Counted from the first letter of the stretch, positions 1 to 9,779 are shown. The stretch: DNA of 64,000 nt from Candidatus Rifleibacteriota bacterium (GCA_015233565.1 JADFXM010000005.1:1-64000), one strand, 5' to 3'. Made by a program: numbers and translations. Notes: generated by a model not told the origin, from the letters alone.

Positions 1-775
1 CATCGACGTGAACAGCCTCAGCCGTTTGAATCTTTTCTCTCGCATCTTGATAAGGTTTTTTCAGGGAAGCAGAAATCTCAGCCTCCGCTTCGCTGATACA
101 GCCTGTGGAGAAAGTAGCGTCAGGACCATACAAATCAACCAAGACTTCCTGTATCAATATCTTGCTCAGGTGGTATCGACTGGCCAAAAGCGCCATCATG
201 GCTTTCAATCGAGGCCCCACCGCTGTATTCCCAAGTTCGGGTGGCATTTTCGCAGTCAGAGTTTTCCCACAACCACATGGGCACGCGCATGTGTGGAGTC
301 GAACTTCAGTCACGATCAACTGAATCTCTTCGGGAAGGTCGACTTGATGAACCCGCTTACAAGAAAGACTGGTCAACTCATCTGGGGAAAGTTGTTTATT
401 GCTTACGGGACAATACCTGGGGAATTCATCTATCGATCGGTCAATTCTCTCAAGTGGAAAAAGTCCCCTTCCAGAGCCTGGATGTCCCTTTTGAGCACCC
501 TGCTTCCGGCCAGTTGGTTTGGTTTCACGAGGGGGAGCACTGGGCGGATCTTTGGAGGGTGGAAGACTGCTATTGGAGGAATTGGTTCCACCCTTTTCTT
601 TTAGTTCTCGAATCTCTGCCTGGGCTCGTTCGAGAGCTCTCTTCAGGTCGACAACATCAAGCAATGCTTGCTTCATAGCCGCTTTCAATTCCTGGATTTC
701 AGAGATGGCGGTGTGTGCAAAATCCTTGGCATCAGTTGGCCAATGTTCGGGAATTTTGAATTTTGAAACATCCAT
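1..775 (-). CDS. IS66-family transposase (TnpC type), C-terminus cut by window edge
   Basis: An uninterrupted frame runs leftward from the ATG at 775 off the left edge, giving 258 visible residues. Order: an N-terminal coiled coil (about residues 20-62), a low-complexity Ser/Pro-rich linker (GGTNSSNSSLPPSKDPP), a basic GRKQGAQKGHPG segment, a Cys-rich zinc-finger-like cluster near residues 158-170 (HTCACPCGCGKTL), then the start of the core domain (GNTAVGPRLKAMMALLASRYHLSK). This order is typical of IS66 transposases. A TGAGGGC ribosome site precedes the ATG. The catalytic DDE residues lie outside the window, so integrity cannot be judged. No tnpA/tnpB-like small genes lie between this gene and the terminal repeat near 892, as in the ISBst12-like subgroup. 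The family call is strong. Confidence 0.9.
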   Translation of the reverse strand, partial: MDVSKFKIPEHWPTDAKDFAHTAISEIQELKAAMKQALLDVVDLKRALERAQAEIRELKEKGGTNSSNSSLPPSKDPPSAPPRETKPTGRKQGAQKGHPGSGRGLFPLERIDRSIDEFPRYCPVSNKQLSPDELTSLSCKRVHQVDLPEEIQLIVTEVRLHTCACPCGCGKTLTAKMPPELGNTAVGPRLKAMMALLASRYHLSKILIQEVLVDLYGPDATFSTGCISEAEAEISASLKKPYQDAREKIQTAEAVHVD

Positions 776-870
776 GCCCTCATTTTAAAACAACCAAGAT
801 CAATGTACAATAGCCAAAAAGAAAAATTTGTAAAATTATTTCACGAGGAGGTTTTTTCAAAGTAATTTAA

Positions 871-892
871 CCGGGAGAGACTGAACGCTTAC
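871..892 (-). repeat. IS66-type terminal inverted repeat (one end of the element)
   Basis: Read on the minus strand, the sequence starts GTAAGCGTTCAGTCTCTCCC, which matches the GTAAGCG start known for IS66-family ends. It lies about 100 bp upstream of the transposase start, so the element probably spans from here past the left edge. The adjacent 893-900 (AAAACAAG) would be one copy of the expected 8-bp target duplication; the other copy is outside the window. Confidence 0.7.
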
Positions 893-964
893 AAAACAAG
901 ATCGAATCAAAATAATTGACCGACGGATTAAACCAAGGTTGATATCCACTGAAGAGAGCATCAT

Positions 965-2215
965 CTAGCGAGTAACAATTCGCTTGCCATCCACAACTGA
1001 CACCTTCCCATTAACATCGAAGAACCGATGAATACCGTGCGACTTGCAAACAGCACAAGTTTCATGATTTTTTCTCTGTTGGGCCATACTTGCAAGAGAA
1101 GTTTCAAGATAATCTTCGCTGAGCTTTGGTCCTTCCCGGTTACAGCACAAAATGACTGATTTATCCCAGCGCACCGTCGGAAAAGCCTTCATGTTGGGAC
1201 AAAATCTATGCTTGTTTTCAATACTGTAAGCAAGTTGCTCCTCAACCGGAAAAATCAACCTTTCGTTAATTTGCCGCATTCCTTCAGGAATAGCCTCTTT
1301 TTTAACAACATAGTTGAACACTTTTTCCGGAAAAATATTTGCAACAAGGGGAAAGAAGAAGAATCCAAGCTCTTTAGCAATTGATTCCATTCGATCATAA
1401 TCTTCTTCAAGATTATGTTTGTAAAGATGGTAAATGATTCGGACCGCAGTGTCGGAATTGAATTTATCAATATAAAAACGCAGTCTATTAAGATTTTCCT
1501 TAAAAGTTTCCCATTTTCCTTTCGTATGGGTCATTTCATAATTTTGGCCGATTCCGGAACAAGGAACCGTAATCATGTCCGGGCGTGCTTCTATAAGCTT
1601 TTCAAGATAACGACCCGGATTCAGATTAGTGGAAATATCGCAGGCAATACCATGAGCTGAAGTGACTTTTACGATTTCAGAAAGTTCCGGATGAAGTAAT
1701 GGTTCTCCCCAGAGGTAAAGGCAGACCGAGTTCATTAACGGAATTTCCTTAATCATTTTCTCAAGCACTTTTAAATAGACGCCGCTTTCCATGAATCCTC
1801 CATGTTGAGCTCCCTCAACTCCAAGATTGCAGGATATGCAGCGCAAATTACAAATACCGGAAATTTCAATCGTTGGGAGATATTCACAGAGCTCTGTGGA
1901 TATTATAAAGTCTTTATCCCTTTGAAACAGATGAGAAGTGCACTTTCCAATCGCCAGGGCCTTGGTTTCACGATGTTTTGTTCCAATTATAAGGAAATCA
2001 TTTTTAGGATCTGCTGAGGAAAAGAACGTATCCGGATGAATAATGGGCTTTCCAAGTTTTTTGTCACCATCAAAACGTCGGGAATCGACAAACCCGGCGA
2101 CACTGAAGTTATGATAAGAAAAAAGGCGACAGATACCATTTCCTTCGAGATTAACCCCATAAATATATACTTTCCTGGAACTGATGGTTTCTCTTAATGA
2201 TTCAATTGTCCACAT
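965..2215 (-). CDS. radical SAM protein with N-terminal Rossmann-like domain and SPASM-like C-terminus
   Basis: 416 residues. The first ~105 residues resemble a small nucleotide-binding (PglD-N-like) fold (VYIYGVNLEGNGIC, then GFVDSRRFDG). The radical SAM core begins with the CNLRCISC cluster-binding motif near residue 122 (C-x3-C-x2-C), with a LWGEP loop near 168. A cysteine-rich C-terminus (FCPNMK, ILCC, CAVC, about 337-393) suggests SPASM-type auxiliary clusters. It overlaps the upstream paralogue by 14 bp and is last in a leftward three-gene operon with an FkbM-type methyltransferase. The substrate is unknown; the neighbours suggest glycan or small-molecule modification. Radical SAM assignment is firm, role is inference. 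Confidence 0.85.
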   Translation of the reverse strand: MWTIESLRETISSRKVYIYGVNLEGNGICRLFSYHNFSVAGFVDSRRFDGDKKLGKPIIHPDTFFSSADPKNDFLIIGTKHRETKALAIGKCTSHLFQRDKDFIISTELCEYLPTIEISGICNLRCISCNLGVEGAQHGGFMESGVYLKVLEKMIKEIPLMNSVCLYLWGEPLLHPELSEIVKVTSAHGIACDISTNLNPGRYLEKLIEARPDMITVPCSGIGQNYEMTHTKGKWETFKENLNRLRFYIDKFNSDTAVRIIYHLYKHNLEEDYDRMESIAKELGFFFFPLVANIFPEKVFNYVVKKEAIPEGMRQINERLIFPVEEQLAYSIENKHRFCPNMKAFPTVRWDKSVILCCNREGPKLSEDYLETSLASMAQQRKNHETCAVCKSHGIHRFFDVNGKVSVVDGKRIVTR

Positions 2216-3506
2216 TGTTGCATCCTTTCGATTGAAACCTGAAACACTTTTTGGCCTCCTCCGGATACTTTCGCATCAAAAGATCCAGATCAAGACGATG
2301 TAAAGAATACGCCTGACATTGTACACATTGTTTTGAAGTGTGTCGCCTTTGAAGCAACTCCTCCCAGGGCAGGGTTAAAAAGTTTTCCCCAATAACTGGC
2401 CCGTAATACACATGACACTGGGCAACCGAAAGGTCCCAGTTTATGATGGGAAAAATTCTCTGGGAAAGACAGGGGCTGTTCTTCTCCCTTTCGGCAAGCT
2501 GGATCATTTTTTTTACATCCCACGATTGTTGTTCGATCTTCTTTCTTGCTTCGGAACTGATTGAAAAAACAGGAAGCCTGGAAAGGTAGCCAAGATAGTT
2601 TTCATACGGATTTACATAGGAATGATTGAAGCTAACTCCATAGTTCAGTTCCTTGGCTTTTTCAATGAAAAAACGACGAAACCAGTCCTCTTTCATTTCA
2701 CTTCCATAAACTTGCAGGGAAACTTTGGTTGAAGCTCCCGTTTCGTTGATTACAGTTCTCAAGTGGGAAAGGTTCCCGAGAAGCGAATCCCAGGAGGCAC
2801 CTGGCATGTTCTTTTCGTATTCAAGCTCAAATCCAGAAATCGTTACGTAAAATCGGCTTGGGTTTGCCTCAATTACTTTTCTAAGATTGTCTGTGAGCGA
2901 CAAGTTGGTGGCAATTGTGCAAGGAACTTTTGTTTCAGTCAAAGCAACAATTTCGGCCAGATCTTGGTTGAGAAAAGGTTCTCCCCAGGTAAAAAGTTCG
3001 ATATTGGTCAAAAGAGGAATTTCTTTTAAAAGCTTATCTAATACTTTTTGATAATTATCCAGGCTTATAAAGCCCTCCGGACGAAGAGGTGACATGTTCC
3101 CGTGGGGGCATTCAGGACATTTCATATTGCAAACCCCGGCAACATCAACCGCAGCCGCAGGGCGAGCAATATCAAGATAGGTTAAATAATCCAAACCACG
3201 AATTCGTCCGAATTCATGGCAGTATTCCAAAGCCCTTCTCATAAAGAGGGAACTTGAAACAAGAATAAACATTGTACAATCTCTTAAAATCTTGTCAGTA
3301 GGAAAAACAGGCAAGCCCCAGGTTGTAGTATCATGCAATTCAGGGCGACTATCGAGAAAACCTTTCGCAGAAATACCGCTTTTAGTAAGACTGGTGAGGA
3401 CATCTTGCCCCAGGGGGCCGCTTCCCCAGATATAAACGGGGCGGTCAGAAATACATTTCCTGAGTTCAGAGGGGGATTTTCCCTGGATTGTTGTTAGGGG
3501 AATCAT
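2202..3506 (-). CDS. radical SAM protein, paralogue of the downstream gene
   Basis: 434 residues with the same layout as its downstream neighbour: Rossmann-like N-terminus (PVYIWGSGPLGQDVL, then GFLDSRPE), radical SAM motif CNMKCPEC near residue 125, TWGEP near 173, and a Cys-containing C-terminus (CLSQRIF, QCHVYYG, CVQCQ) consistent with SPASM-like clusters. The start overlaps the end of the FkbM-type gene by 4 bp (ATGA) and the end overlaps the next gene by 14 bp, so translation is probably coupled. The two radical SAM genes look like an old tandem duplication. Substrate not predictable from sequence. Confidence 0.85.
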   Translation of the reverse strand: MIPLTTIQGKSPSELRKCISDRPVYIWGSGPLGQDVLTSLTKSGISAKGFLDSRPELHDTTTWGLPVFPTDKILRDCTMFILVSSSLFMRRALEYCHEFGRIRGLDYLTYLDIARPAAAVDVAGVCNMKCPECPHGNMSPLRPEGFISLDNYQKVLDKLLKEIPLLTNIELFTWGEPFLNQDLAEIVALTETKVPCTIATNLSLTDNLRKVIEANPSRFYVTISGFELEYEKNMPGASWDSLLGNLSHLRTVINETGASTKVSLQVYGSEMKEDWFRRFFIEKAKELNYGVSFNHSYVNPYENYLGYLSRLPVFSISSEARKKIEQQSWDVKKMIQLAEREKNSPCLSQRIFPIINWDLSVAQCHVYYGPVIGENFLTLPWEELLQRRHTSKQCVQCQAYSLHRLDLDLLMRKYPEEAKKCFRFQSKGCNNVDN

Positions 3507-4597
3507 GCTTCAGATTTTGGGACAAAGTACATGACAGTTTCAGTAGGCCCTTCGAGATAGTGTCTGAGAAAAACCCTGTAATCGTTACGCAGACCCAGAA
3601 TCGTCTCCGGAATAACTCGCAGGTCATCAACTTTATGATAAACACAGACTGCCAAAATAGGATAACTTTCGCGAATCGTCCGGGTTGCCCCTTCGATAGC
3701 GTTTTTTTCCTCCCCTTCAACATCTAATTTGATAAACACAGGTTGGCCTCGCTCCCAGAGTTTCAATGAATCAATTTTTGTTACCTGAATGGAGCAATCG
3801 CCACTGTCAGAAACATGCGAAGAGATTCCATCTTCAGAAAAGCGAAGAGTTGCGTCGCATGAATGTAACCCTTTGGGAATGATGATTACATCCCGCAAAT
3901 CTTTCGCTCTGGTTTGCAGCGTTTCAACATTTTTAGGGATCGGTTCAAAGGCGTATATGGAGTGATACGCCGGAAAAGCCTTGGCAAACCTGCAAAAAGA
4001 CATTCCATCAAATGCCCCTCCATCAATGAATGTCAACCCTTGAAATCTCGGTAAAAATGGTTCAAAATATTGGAGATCCTGCCGGTCTGGAAAACCGGAA
4101 AGAAAAGCTATATCCCACGATAACCGAAAATTAATAATATTCCGTAGACATTGAACAGACTCACTGTCAGTAAGAATTTTTTCCAGGTTCGAATATGATC
4201 GGGAGTGTTCTTCATACTCTCTTTCGAAAGCGTGGTCATTCCAAAAGAATACAGGTTCCATGGCGATACCCGACCAGCGAGCAAAAGAGAAAAGGTCAAT
4301 ATTTTGTATTCCAACAACCGATAATCTATTTTTCGCAGTATTTGGATGCCCGTGAACGCAGGACACAACCATAGCAGATTCTGGGAGTTCCTCCGCCTTA
4401 ACGATCTGAATTCCTTGAAAGTGCGATTCCTGCGTGAAATCGTCAACTATTCCGGCAACGTCGATAATTTTGGCAATGCTCTGGCTCCATTTGTTTCGAC
4501 CTAAAAGAAAGCGGTCCGATCGCCGGGAAGCCAAAAACTTTAGACACCATGCTTCCGCTGCCGAATTTCCGTAGGTTTCATTTCTTCTGAATTTCAT
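3503..4597 (-). CDS. FkbM-family S-adenosylmethionine methyltransferase
   Basis: 364 residues. The C-terminal half has FkbM hallmarks: the SAM-binding loop FIDGGAFDGMSFCRF (about residues 191-205), AFEPIPKNVETL, then FIKLDVEGEEKNAIEGA. The N-terminal half carries a degenerate Rossmann-like segment (DRFLLGRNKWSQSIAKI, then VAGIVDDF) comparable to the N-termini of the two radical SAM genes that follow it. FkbM-type enzymes usually O-methylate sugars or polyketide hydroxyls. First gene of the leftward operon; only a weak ribosome site (CAGGTT) precedes the ATG. Confidence 0.85.
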   Translation of the reverse strand: MKFRRNETYGNSAAEAWCLKFLASRRSDRFLLGRNKWSQSIAKIIDVAGIVDDFTQESHFQGIQIVKAEELPESAMVVSCVHGHPNTAKNRLSVVGIQNIDLFSFARWSGIAMEPVFFWNDHAFEREYEEHSRSYSNLEKILTDSESVQCLRNIINFRLSWDIAFLSGFPDRQDLQYFEPFLPRFQGLTFIDGGAFDGMSFCRFAKAFPAYHSIYAFEPIPKNVETLQTRAKDLRDVIIIPKGLHSCDATLRFSEDGISSHVSDSGDCSIQVTKIDSLKLWERGQPVFIKLDVEGEEKNAIEGATRTIRESYPILAVCVYHKVDDLRVIPETILGLRNDYRVFLRHYLEGPTETVMYFVPKSEA

Positions 4598-5381
4598 AAC
4601 CTGAAATGTGATAGATATTTTCTTTTTTCCGCTTCTTCAAGCTACCATACTCAATCTCTGATGTCAAAATTGCTACACAGGCAAACGTTAACAATTTTTC
4701 TGAAAATCCCATTAACAGCAAAAAGCTGCTTTCGGAAAGAAAAAAGACATTACAGCGATTTGACTAAAGTTCAGAATTCCTAACGAGACTGTCGAAAAAT
4801 ACCCTAATTTTCATATTTTTATGTACCCGCCCAAATTTTAGCCCCGTTTTTACGCATCAGAAGCTGGTCGCATTGTACCGAATAAAACGTACCGAGATTA
4901 ATCGACAACCTCTAACTCCGTGTTCTATATTTCCCCTGGAAAAACAGCTTCTGAAACCACTTAATTTGGGGATTTCTTATATTTACGGTTGGATATTTTC
5001 TTGAGACCAATTAATCCGGAAATAAACTCCAAAGACACATTGAGAGGAATCAAAATTCTCTATCTTTGGAAAAATTGTATCAGATTAAATCCTCGATGTC
5101 AGGAATTCTGAAGTTATTATCCCATAGACACGCTTAAATGCTAAGAAAAGTGGCGAAAAAAAAGCTTTTTCACCAAATTTTTGAATCACGCTTTCTACGC
5201 ACTTTTTAGGCAATTTAATCAGTACATTTGCTTCAGTCCCAGAAAAAGTGGTTTTGAATTACCGCTGTAATAATCTTAATTTGGATGGAAGGACGCGTTT
5301 GTCTTGAATTGCTATACGACCAACAAATGTGGTAAATTAATTTCCTACTTCAAAATTACTATAATTCTCAGGAAAATAACA
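4598..5381. other. intergenic region between divergent operons
   Basis: About 780 bases separating the leftward methyltransferase operon from the rightward radical SAM gene. It holds one copy of an about 125-bp dispersed repeat (4783-4907). I see no convincing coding frame, riboswitch or terminator. Divergent promoters must lie here, but no near-consensus -35/-10 pair stands out. Confidence 0.6.
4783..4907 (+). repeat. dispersed repeat family 1, copy A
   Basis: About 125 bp that recur in inverted orientation at 11332-11456. The outer edges both read CGAGACTGTCGAAAAAT (or its complement), and both copies share the block GTACCGAGATT near the inner edge. The two ends of each copy carry TGTCGA/TCGACA, a short terminal inversion as in non-autonomous elements. 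A solo edge-like fragment (CTGTCGGAAAATACCCT) occurs at about 14696-14712. Confidence 0.8.
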
Positions 5382-6491
5382 ATGCAAGCAGGTCGGCAGT
5401 TGTCGCTCGCGGGAAAATTAAATCAGAAAAGTGTTCGTGAACGCCTTCAGGAACATTTTGCCCACAAACAGACAGGCCCATGGGTAATTGAACTGGATCC
5501 AACTACAGTATGCAATCTTGCCTGTCATGATTGCATAAGCGTTAATCTTCTTCACCAGGGTGGCTTTGAACGTGAAAGACTGAAGGAACTTGCCAGAGAG
5601 TTCAAAGAAATCGCCGTAAGAGCAGTAGTACTGATCGGTGGCGGTGAACCGATGGCTCATCCTGAATTTGGCACAATTGTTAATTACTTTTATGAAAACG
5701 ATATTCATGTTGGAGTAACAAGTAACGGAACTCTCATTGAACGCTACCTTGACATTCTGGCCGAAAAAGCAAAATGGGTACGAATTTCTGTAGATGCAGG
5801 TTCCAATGAAATGTTCCATGAATTTCGACCAGCCCCGAATGGAAAATCGCTCTGGCCCACCGTTATCGAAGGAATGCGAAAACTCGGGAATCGAAAAAAA
5901 GGCAAACTAGGTTATTCTTTTCTGGTATTATCCAAGTGTGATTCTGATGGGAATGTTATAAAAAGCAATGTTTCAGACATTATTCAAGCTGCACATCTGG
6001 CTAAGGAACTGAAATGTGACTACTTTGAGGTCAAGCCATCCTTTGACATGTTGCATTTCCTGGTGAATCACTCGGTAGAGGTTCATGGGGTTGTTGCTGA
6101 GCAGTTGAAGCAAATTCAGCACTTACAGGATGATACATTCAAAATAATTTCTCCTTATACTCTTGGAGAAGCACTTGAAGGCTCTGCAACACAATTGAAA
6201 ACATATCATCGATGTCTTGTTACCGAATTTCGCACAGTGGTTTCTCCAAGCGGGGTTTTTGTCTGCCCATATTTCCGCGGTAATTTAAATATGCGCTTGG
6301 GAGATGCAAACAAACAAACCATGCAGCACATCTGGACAAGCGAAAAACGAAAAACAGTCCTCCGACGCTTAAATCCAAGCATCCATTGCACTTTTCATTG
6401 CATCAGGCATAGTTCAAATCTGTTGCTTGAAAAATGGCTTTCCGAGGGCTTTCCACAAGAAACAATTGAAGACTTTGACTTTTTTATCTGA
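5382..6491 (+). CDS. radical SAM/SPASM-type protein
   Basis: 369 residues from the ATG at 5382, chosen because AGGA lies about 9 bases upstream and homology-like sequence begins here; an upstream in-frame TTG at 5304 would add 26 unlikely residues. Cluster motif CNLACHDC at residues 44-51, GGGEP near 87, and C-terminal cysteines (about 278, 294, 336, 340) consistent with a SPASM or twitch extension. It heads a rightward group with an acyl-adenylating ligase and an aldehyde dehydrogenase. The substrate is unknown. It differs from the leftward pair in lacking the Rossmann-like N-terminal domain. Confidence 0.85.
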   Translation: MQAGRQLSLAGKLNQKSVRERLQEHFAHKQTGPWVIELDPTTVCNLACHDCISVNLLHQGGFERERLKELAREFKEIAVRAVVLIGGGEPMAHPEFGTIVNYFYENDIHVGVTSNGTLIERYLDILAEKAKWVRISVDAGSNEMFHEFRPAPNGKSLWPTVIEGMRKLGNRKKGKLGYSFLVLSKCDSDGNVIKSNVSDIIQAAHLAKELKCDYFEVKPSFDMLHFLVNHSVEVHGVVAEQLKQIQHLQDDTFKIISPYTLGEALEGSATQLKTYHRCLVTEFRTVVSPSGVFVCPYFRGNLNMRLGDANKQTMQHIWTSEKRKTVLRRLNPSIHCTFHCIRHSSNLLLEKWLSEGFPQETIEDFDFFI

Positions 6492-6720
6492 TGAAAGTTA
6501 CATCTTCCAAATGAACAACTTTTCCTTCCAGCCAATAGACCAAAACAACAACCACCCCGAATTAGGGAAAAGATTAGAATTTTGCAGGAATCTGCCCGTG
6601 CCAAGATCTTCCCCATAACGGGGGTGACAAAAATGAATGACATAACTTTTTTAATCGGAAAAAAATCCAAGCCATTATCGATTTTCCCCGCAATTCTATG
6701 AGGGTTTCCCTGGAGTGACT

Positions 6721-8169
6721 ATGATGAACAAAAAAACCGGTTTTTCTTATCTGAAAGAATTATTCGAGCAGAATAGTTCCAAACCTTTTTTGTACCAGTT
6801 CGATTCTCCGACTTTGTCCTATGGAGAATTCTGGGATAAAGCTGAGCAATATGCCATCCGATTTGCAGAATTGGGATTGTCTTTCAATGATCGTATTCTG
6901 ATCCAACTTGAAAATTCGCAAAATTTTCTTATGCTTTATCTGGCATGCGCAATAGGGGGATATACAGCTTGCCCCATAGACCCCAACATGCCGGAAATTC
7001 GCATCAAAAGTGTTAAAGATCAGTTAAAACCACGGTATACATGTCTGGATGCTAACCAATCTGAGTGGACGGCGCCTCCCACGACAAAATTAAAACTAAC
7101 CCGGGAACTGGAAACAGGCCAAGAATCGGATTTTTTAATTATTCTGTCTTCAGGTACAACAGGCACTCCCAAAGGAATCATCCAAACAGTGACTTCTATT
7201 GTTGAGAGTGCCAGATCTTTTGCAAATCTCGCAGAACACGATGAAAGCACAGTCGTTTACCACCACTTTCCAATGTTTTACATGGCAGGGGTTTTCAACT
7301 TATTCTTTTGCCCAGCTGTGGCTGGAAGCCGCATTGTTTTGGGACCCCGTTTTTCACCGATACAAATGTTTAAATTTTGGGAAATCCCACGCAAAATGGG
7401 AGTTAACCATCTAACTCTTACACCAACAATGGCTATGACCCTTACAGAATTTTATCGCACAGATGATTCACTATTGGAACATATTGGAAGGTATCAGGCT
7501 TTCGTTTCCACTGGAAGCGCACTTTATGATTCAGTTGCTGAACGGTTCCAAAAAACTTTTAGTGTCCCCTTGCGCTCCTGCTATGGAGTAACTGAGGTTG
7601 GCGGCTCAATCACTTTACAAACATGGGAAGAAGCCATGGCTCGCGATTCAGTTGGTCGCTTTTCCCAGGAAATTCGTATCATTGCCGGAGAATCCGCTGA
7701 ATCCGCCATGGAGTTACGGGTTAAAACTCCGTTTATGATGCGTGGATATCTATTTAATGGAGAAGTCGTTCAGGGCGTTGACTCCGAGGGATTTTTTCAT
7801 ACCGGGGACTTAGGATACATCCGCAATGGATCTCTTTTCCTCACAGGACGCGAAAATGATTTGATCAAAAAAGGCGGAGAATTTGTCCCACTTACAATGA
7901 TCGAAGACCTTGCGTTACGTGACCATGGAATTTTGGATGCAGCAGCAGTAGCAGCTCCCGATGATTTCTGGGGAAATAAAATTGTACTTTTTTACATTCC
8001 CCGTCCCGATCAAACACTGGAAGAAATTGAGCGCTCATTAAATGATGAATTCGCAAAAAATCTCCGGAAAATAGAGCACCCAGATAAACTAATTCCAGTC
8101 CCGCGTTTACCGAAAACTTCGATTGGCAAAACAATTAAACGCGATCTTATCAAGCGCTATACAATTTGA
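6721..8169 (+). CDS. AMP-dependent acyl ligase (ANL superfamily adenylating enzyme)
   Basis: 482 residues. It activates a carboxylate as an acyl-AMP and transfers it to a thiol. All core motifs are visible: the Ser/Gly-rich loop SSGTTGTPKG (about 143-152), YGVTE (about 288), TGDLG (about 361), GRENDLIKKGGEFV, and the C-terminal lysine region KTSIGKTIKRDL (about 460-470). The ATG at 6721 has GGAG five bases upstream and is preferred over the GTG at 6715. A free-standing acyl carrier protein lies at 11505, so the acceptor could be the ACP rather than CoA (inference). The aldehyde dehydrogenase follows with one base between stop and start. Confidence 0.9.
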   Translation: MMNKKTGFSYLKELFEQNSSKPFLYQFDSPTLSYGEFWDKAEQYAIRFAELGLSFNDRILIQLENSQNFLMLYLACAIGGYTACPIDPNMPEIRIKSVKDQLKPRYTCLDANQSEWTAPPTTKLKLTRELETGQESDFLIILSSGTTGTPKGIIQTVTSIVESARSFANLAEHDESTVVYHHFPMFYMAGVFNLFFCPAVAGSRIVLGPRFSPIQMFKFWEIPRKMGVNHLTLTPTMAMTLTEFYRTDDSLLEHIGRYQAFVSTGSALYDSVAERFQKTFSVPLRSCYGVTEVGGSITLQTWEEAMARDSVGRFSQEIRIIAGESAESAMELRVKTPFMMRGYLFNGEVVQGVDSEGFFHTGDLGYIRNGSLFLTGRENDLIKKGGEFVPLTMIEDLALRDHGILDAAAVAAPDDFWGNKIVLFYIPRPDQTLEEIERSLNDEFAKNLRKIEHPDKLIPVPRLPKTSIGKTIKRDLIKRYTI

Positions 8170-8170
8170 T

Positions 8171-9622
8171 ATGGCAAACCTAATCAACAATTTTGATCTT
8201 TTTATTGATGGCAGTTGGGCACAATCCGAGGTTAGTGACCGCATCGAGCGCACACATCCAGGCTCCGGAGAACTGGTCTCCACTTACGCTCGAGGAACAA
8301 AAGGTGATGTTGAAAAGGCAGTCTCCGCAGCAAACAAGGCTTTTCAAGGCCCCTGGCGAACATTAACTGCACAACAGCGCTCTGATCTCTTATTTGAAGG
8401 TGCTGGAGCACTTTTTGCGCAAAGAGAAAAACTTGCCGGAATAGAATCCACAGAAACCGGTAAACCATTCAAACATGCGTTAGACGATATATGCAATGGC
8501 ATACAACTCTGGAAATATGCAGCCTCCTCATTGCGAACTCTGCATGGCGAAATTTACCCTTCTTTAGACCCTAACTTTCTTGGTATGACATTTTTTGAAC
8601 CGGTTGGAATAGTCGGCCTCATTACGCCATGGAATTTCCCATTTATCGTCGCTGCTGAACGGCTTCCGTTCATTCTGGCAGCAGGTTGTACAATAGTATG
8701 CAAACCTAGCGAGTATGCCTCTGGCACATCATTGTTTACAGCTGAAATTTTAAGTGAAGCAGGGTTTCCACCGGGGGTAGTGAATGTAGTTACCGGCTTT
8801 GCAGAGAACGTTGGAATTCCTCTGGTTGAGCATCCGAAAGTGGCGATGATTTCCTTCACCGGTTCAAGCGAAAATGGACGGCGAGTAATGGAAACAGCCA
8901 GCAAAACTCTTAAGCGACTAAGCCTAGAACTGGGAGGCAAAAGCCCCATTCTGGTATTTGCAGACGCCAACCTTGATGCGGCAGCCGACGGAGTCATTGC
9001 CGGCTTCACTCACAATGCCGGACAATGCTGCATTGCCACTACCCGTTTGCTTGTGGAACGCAGCATAGCTTCCAGATTTGAGACCATTCTCACACAAAAG
9101 CTCAGAAGCAATTTCGGGGAAGGAAAGCCTCAACCCGTCGCAACCCTTCCGCAATTTAACAAAGTTGCAAATTCCATTAAAGATGGTAACAATACGGGCA
9201 GGTGTTTATTCGGCGAACAACCAGGGAACCCGGCAGATGGGCTATTCGTACAACCCCATGTTTTTGCCGATCTTCCGCCCGATTCACCCCTTGTGCGAAA
9301 TGAGATATTTGGACCGGTCCTGACCGTTAATGTTTTTGATACCGAAAATGAAGCCATTCAGTTGGCCAATGACACAATTTATGGGCTTGCAGCCACTATC
9401 TGGAGCGAAGATCAATGTAAAGCGGTTCGAGTGACAAAAGCCATTCGTGCAGGCCGTATCTGGCTCAACTCACAACAAGTCAATTTTCCCGAACTTCCAG
9501 TCGGCGGGTTCGGAGCCTCAGGAATTGGCCGGGAAGCTGGTTCTACCGGCATTCGAACATACTCCGAAATCAAGACAATAATCATGGCACAAAATGGTAC
9601 CAAACCGTCCAACTTAATTTGA
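8171..9622 (+). CDS. NAD(P)-dependent aldehyde dehydrogenase
   Basis: 483 residues, full length for the superfamily. Oxidises an aldehyde to an acid. Visible: the NWNFP-equivalent TPWNFPF, general-base Glu in LELGGK (near 252), catalytic Cys in GQCC (near 284), and EIFGPVL (near 380). I chose the ATG at 8171, one base after the ligase stop, over an in-frame TTG at 8123 inside the ligase gene. The ribosome site is poor, suggesting coupling. Its product acid could be the substrate of the ligase just upstream; that is inference. Confidence 0.93.
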   Translation: MANLINNFDLFIDGSWAQSEVSDRIERTHPGSGELVSTYARGTKGDVEKAVSAANKAFQGPWRTLTAQQRSDLLFEGAGALFAQREKLAGIESTETGKPFKHALDDICNGIQLWKYAASSLRTLHGEIYPSLDPNFLGMTFFEPVGIVGLITPWNFPFIVAAERLPFILAAGCTIVCKPSEYASGTSLFTAEILSEAGFPPGVVNVVTGFAENVGIPLVEHPKVAMISFTGSSENGRRVMETASKTLKRLSLELGGKSPILVFADANLDAAADGVIAGFTHNAGQCCIATTRLLVERSIASRFETILTQKLRSNFGEGKPQPVATLPQFNKVANSIKDGNNTGRCLFGEQPGNPADGLFVQPHVFADLPPDSPLVRNEIFGPVLTVNVFDTENEAIQLANDTIYGLAATIWSEDQCKAVRVTKAIRAGRIWLNSQQVNFPELPVGGFGASGIGREAGSTGIRTYSEIKTIIMAQNGTKPSNLI

Positions 9623-9673
9623 AGATTTTCATTCATCGGTTTCAGATAACTATTTAAAAAAATCAGGGGAGTG

Positions 9674-9779
9674 ATACCAATTCAAATTAGTTCGTTCATC
9701 CAACCTCTTTCGTGCTTCAGGTCTGCGTAAATTGGAGTTGGGTCTGACAGAAATGAATGTTTCAACCATCCAGTAAGGG
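9674..9779 (-). repeat. dispersed repeat family 2, copy A
   Basis: About 106 bp nearly identical, in inverted orientation, to 16690-16795. Shared blocks include GGAGTTGGGTCTGACAGAA and CGTGCTTCAGGTCTG. Both copies are intergenic. Confidence 0.82.

Noticed and set aside
8..788. Rightward open frames over the left edge
   Set aside because: They are antisense to the clear IS66 transposase frame, which runs off the left edge and reads as a coherent protein.
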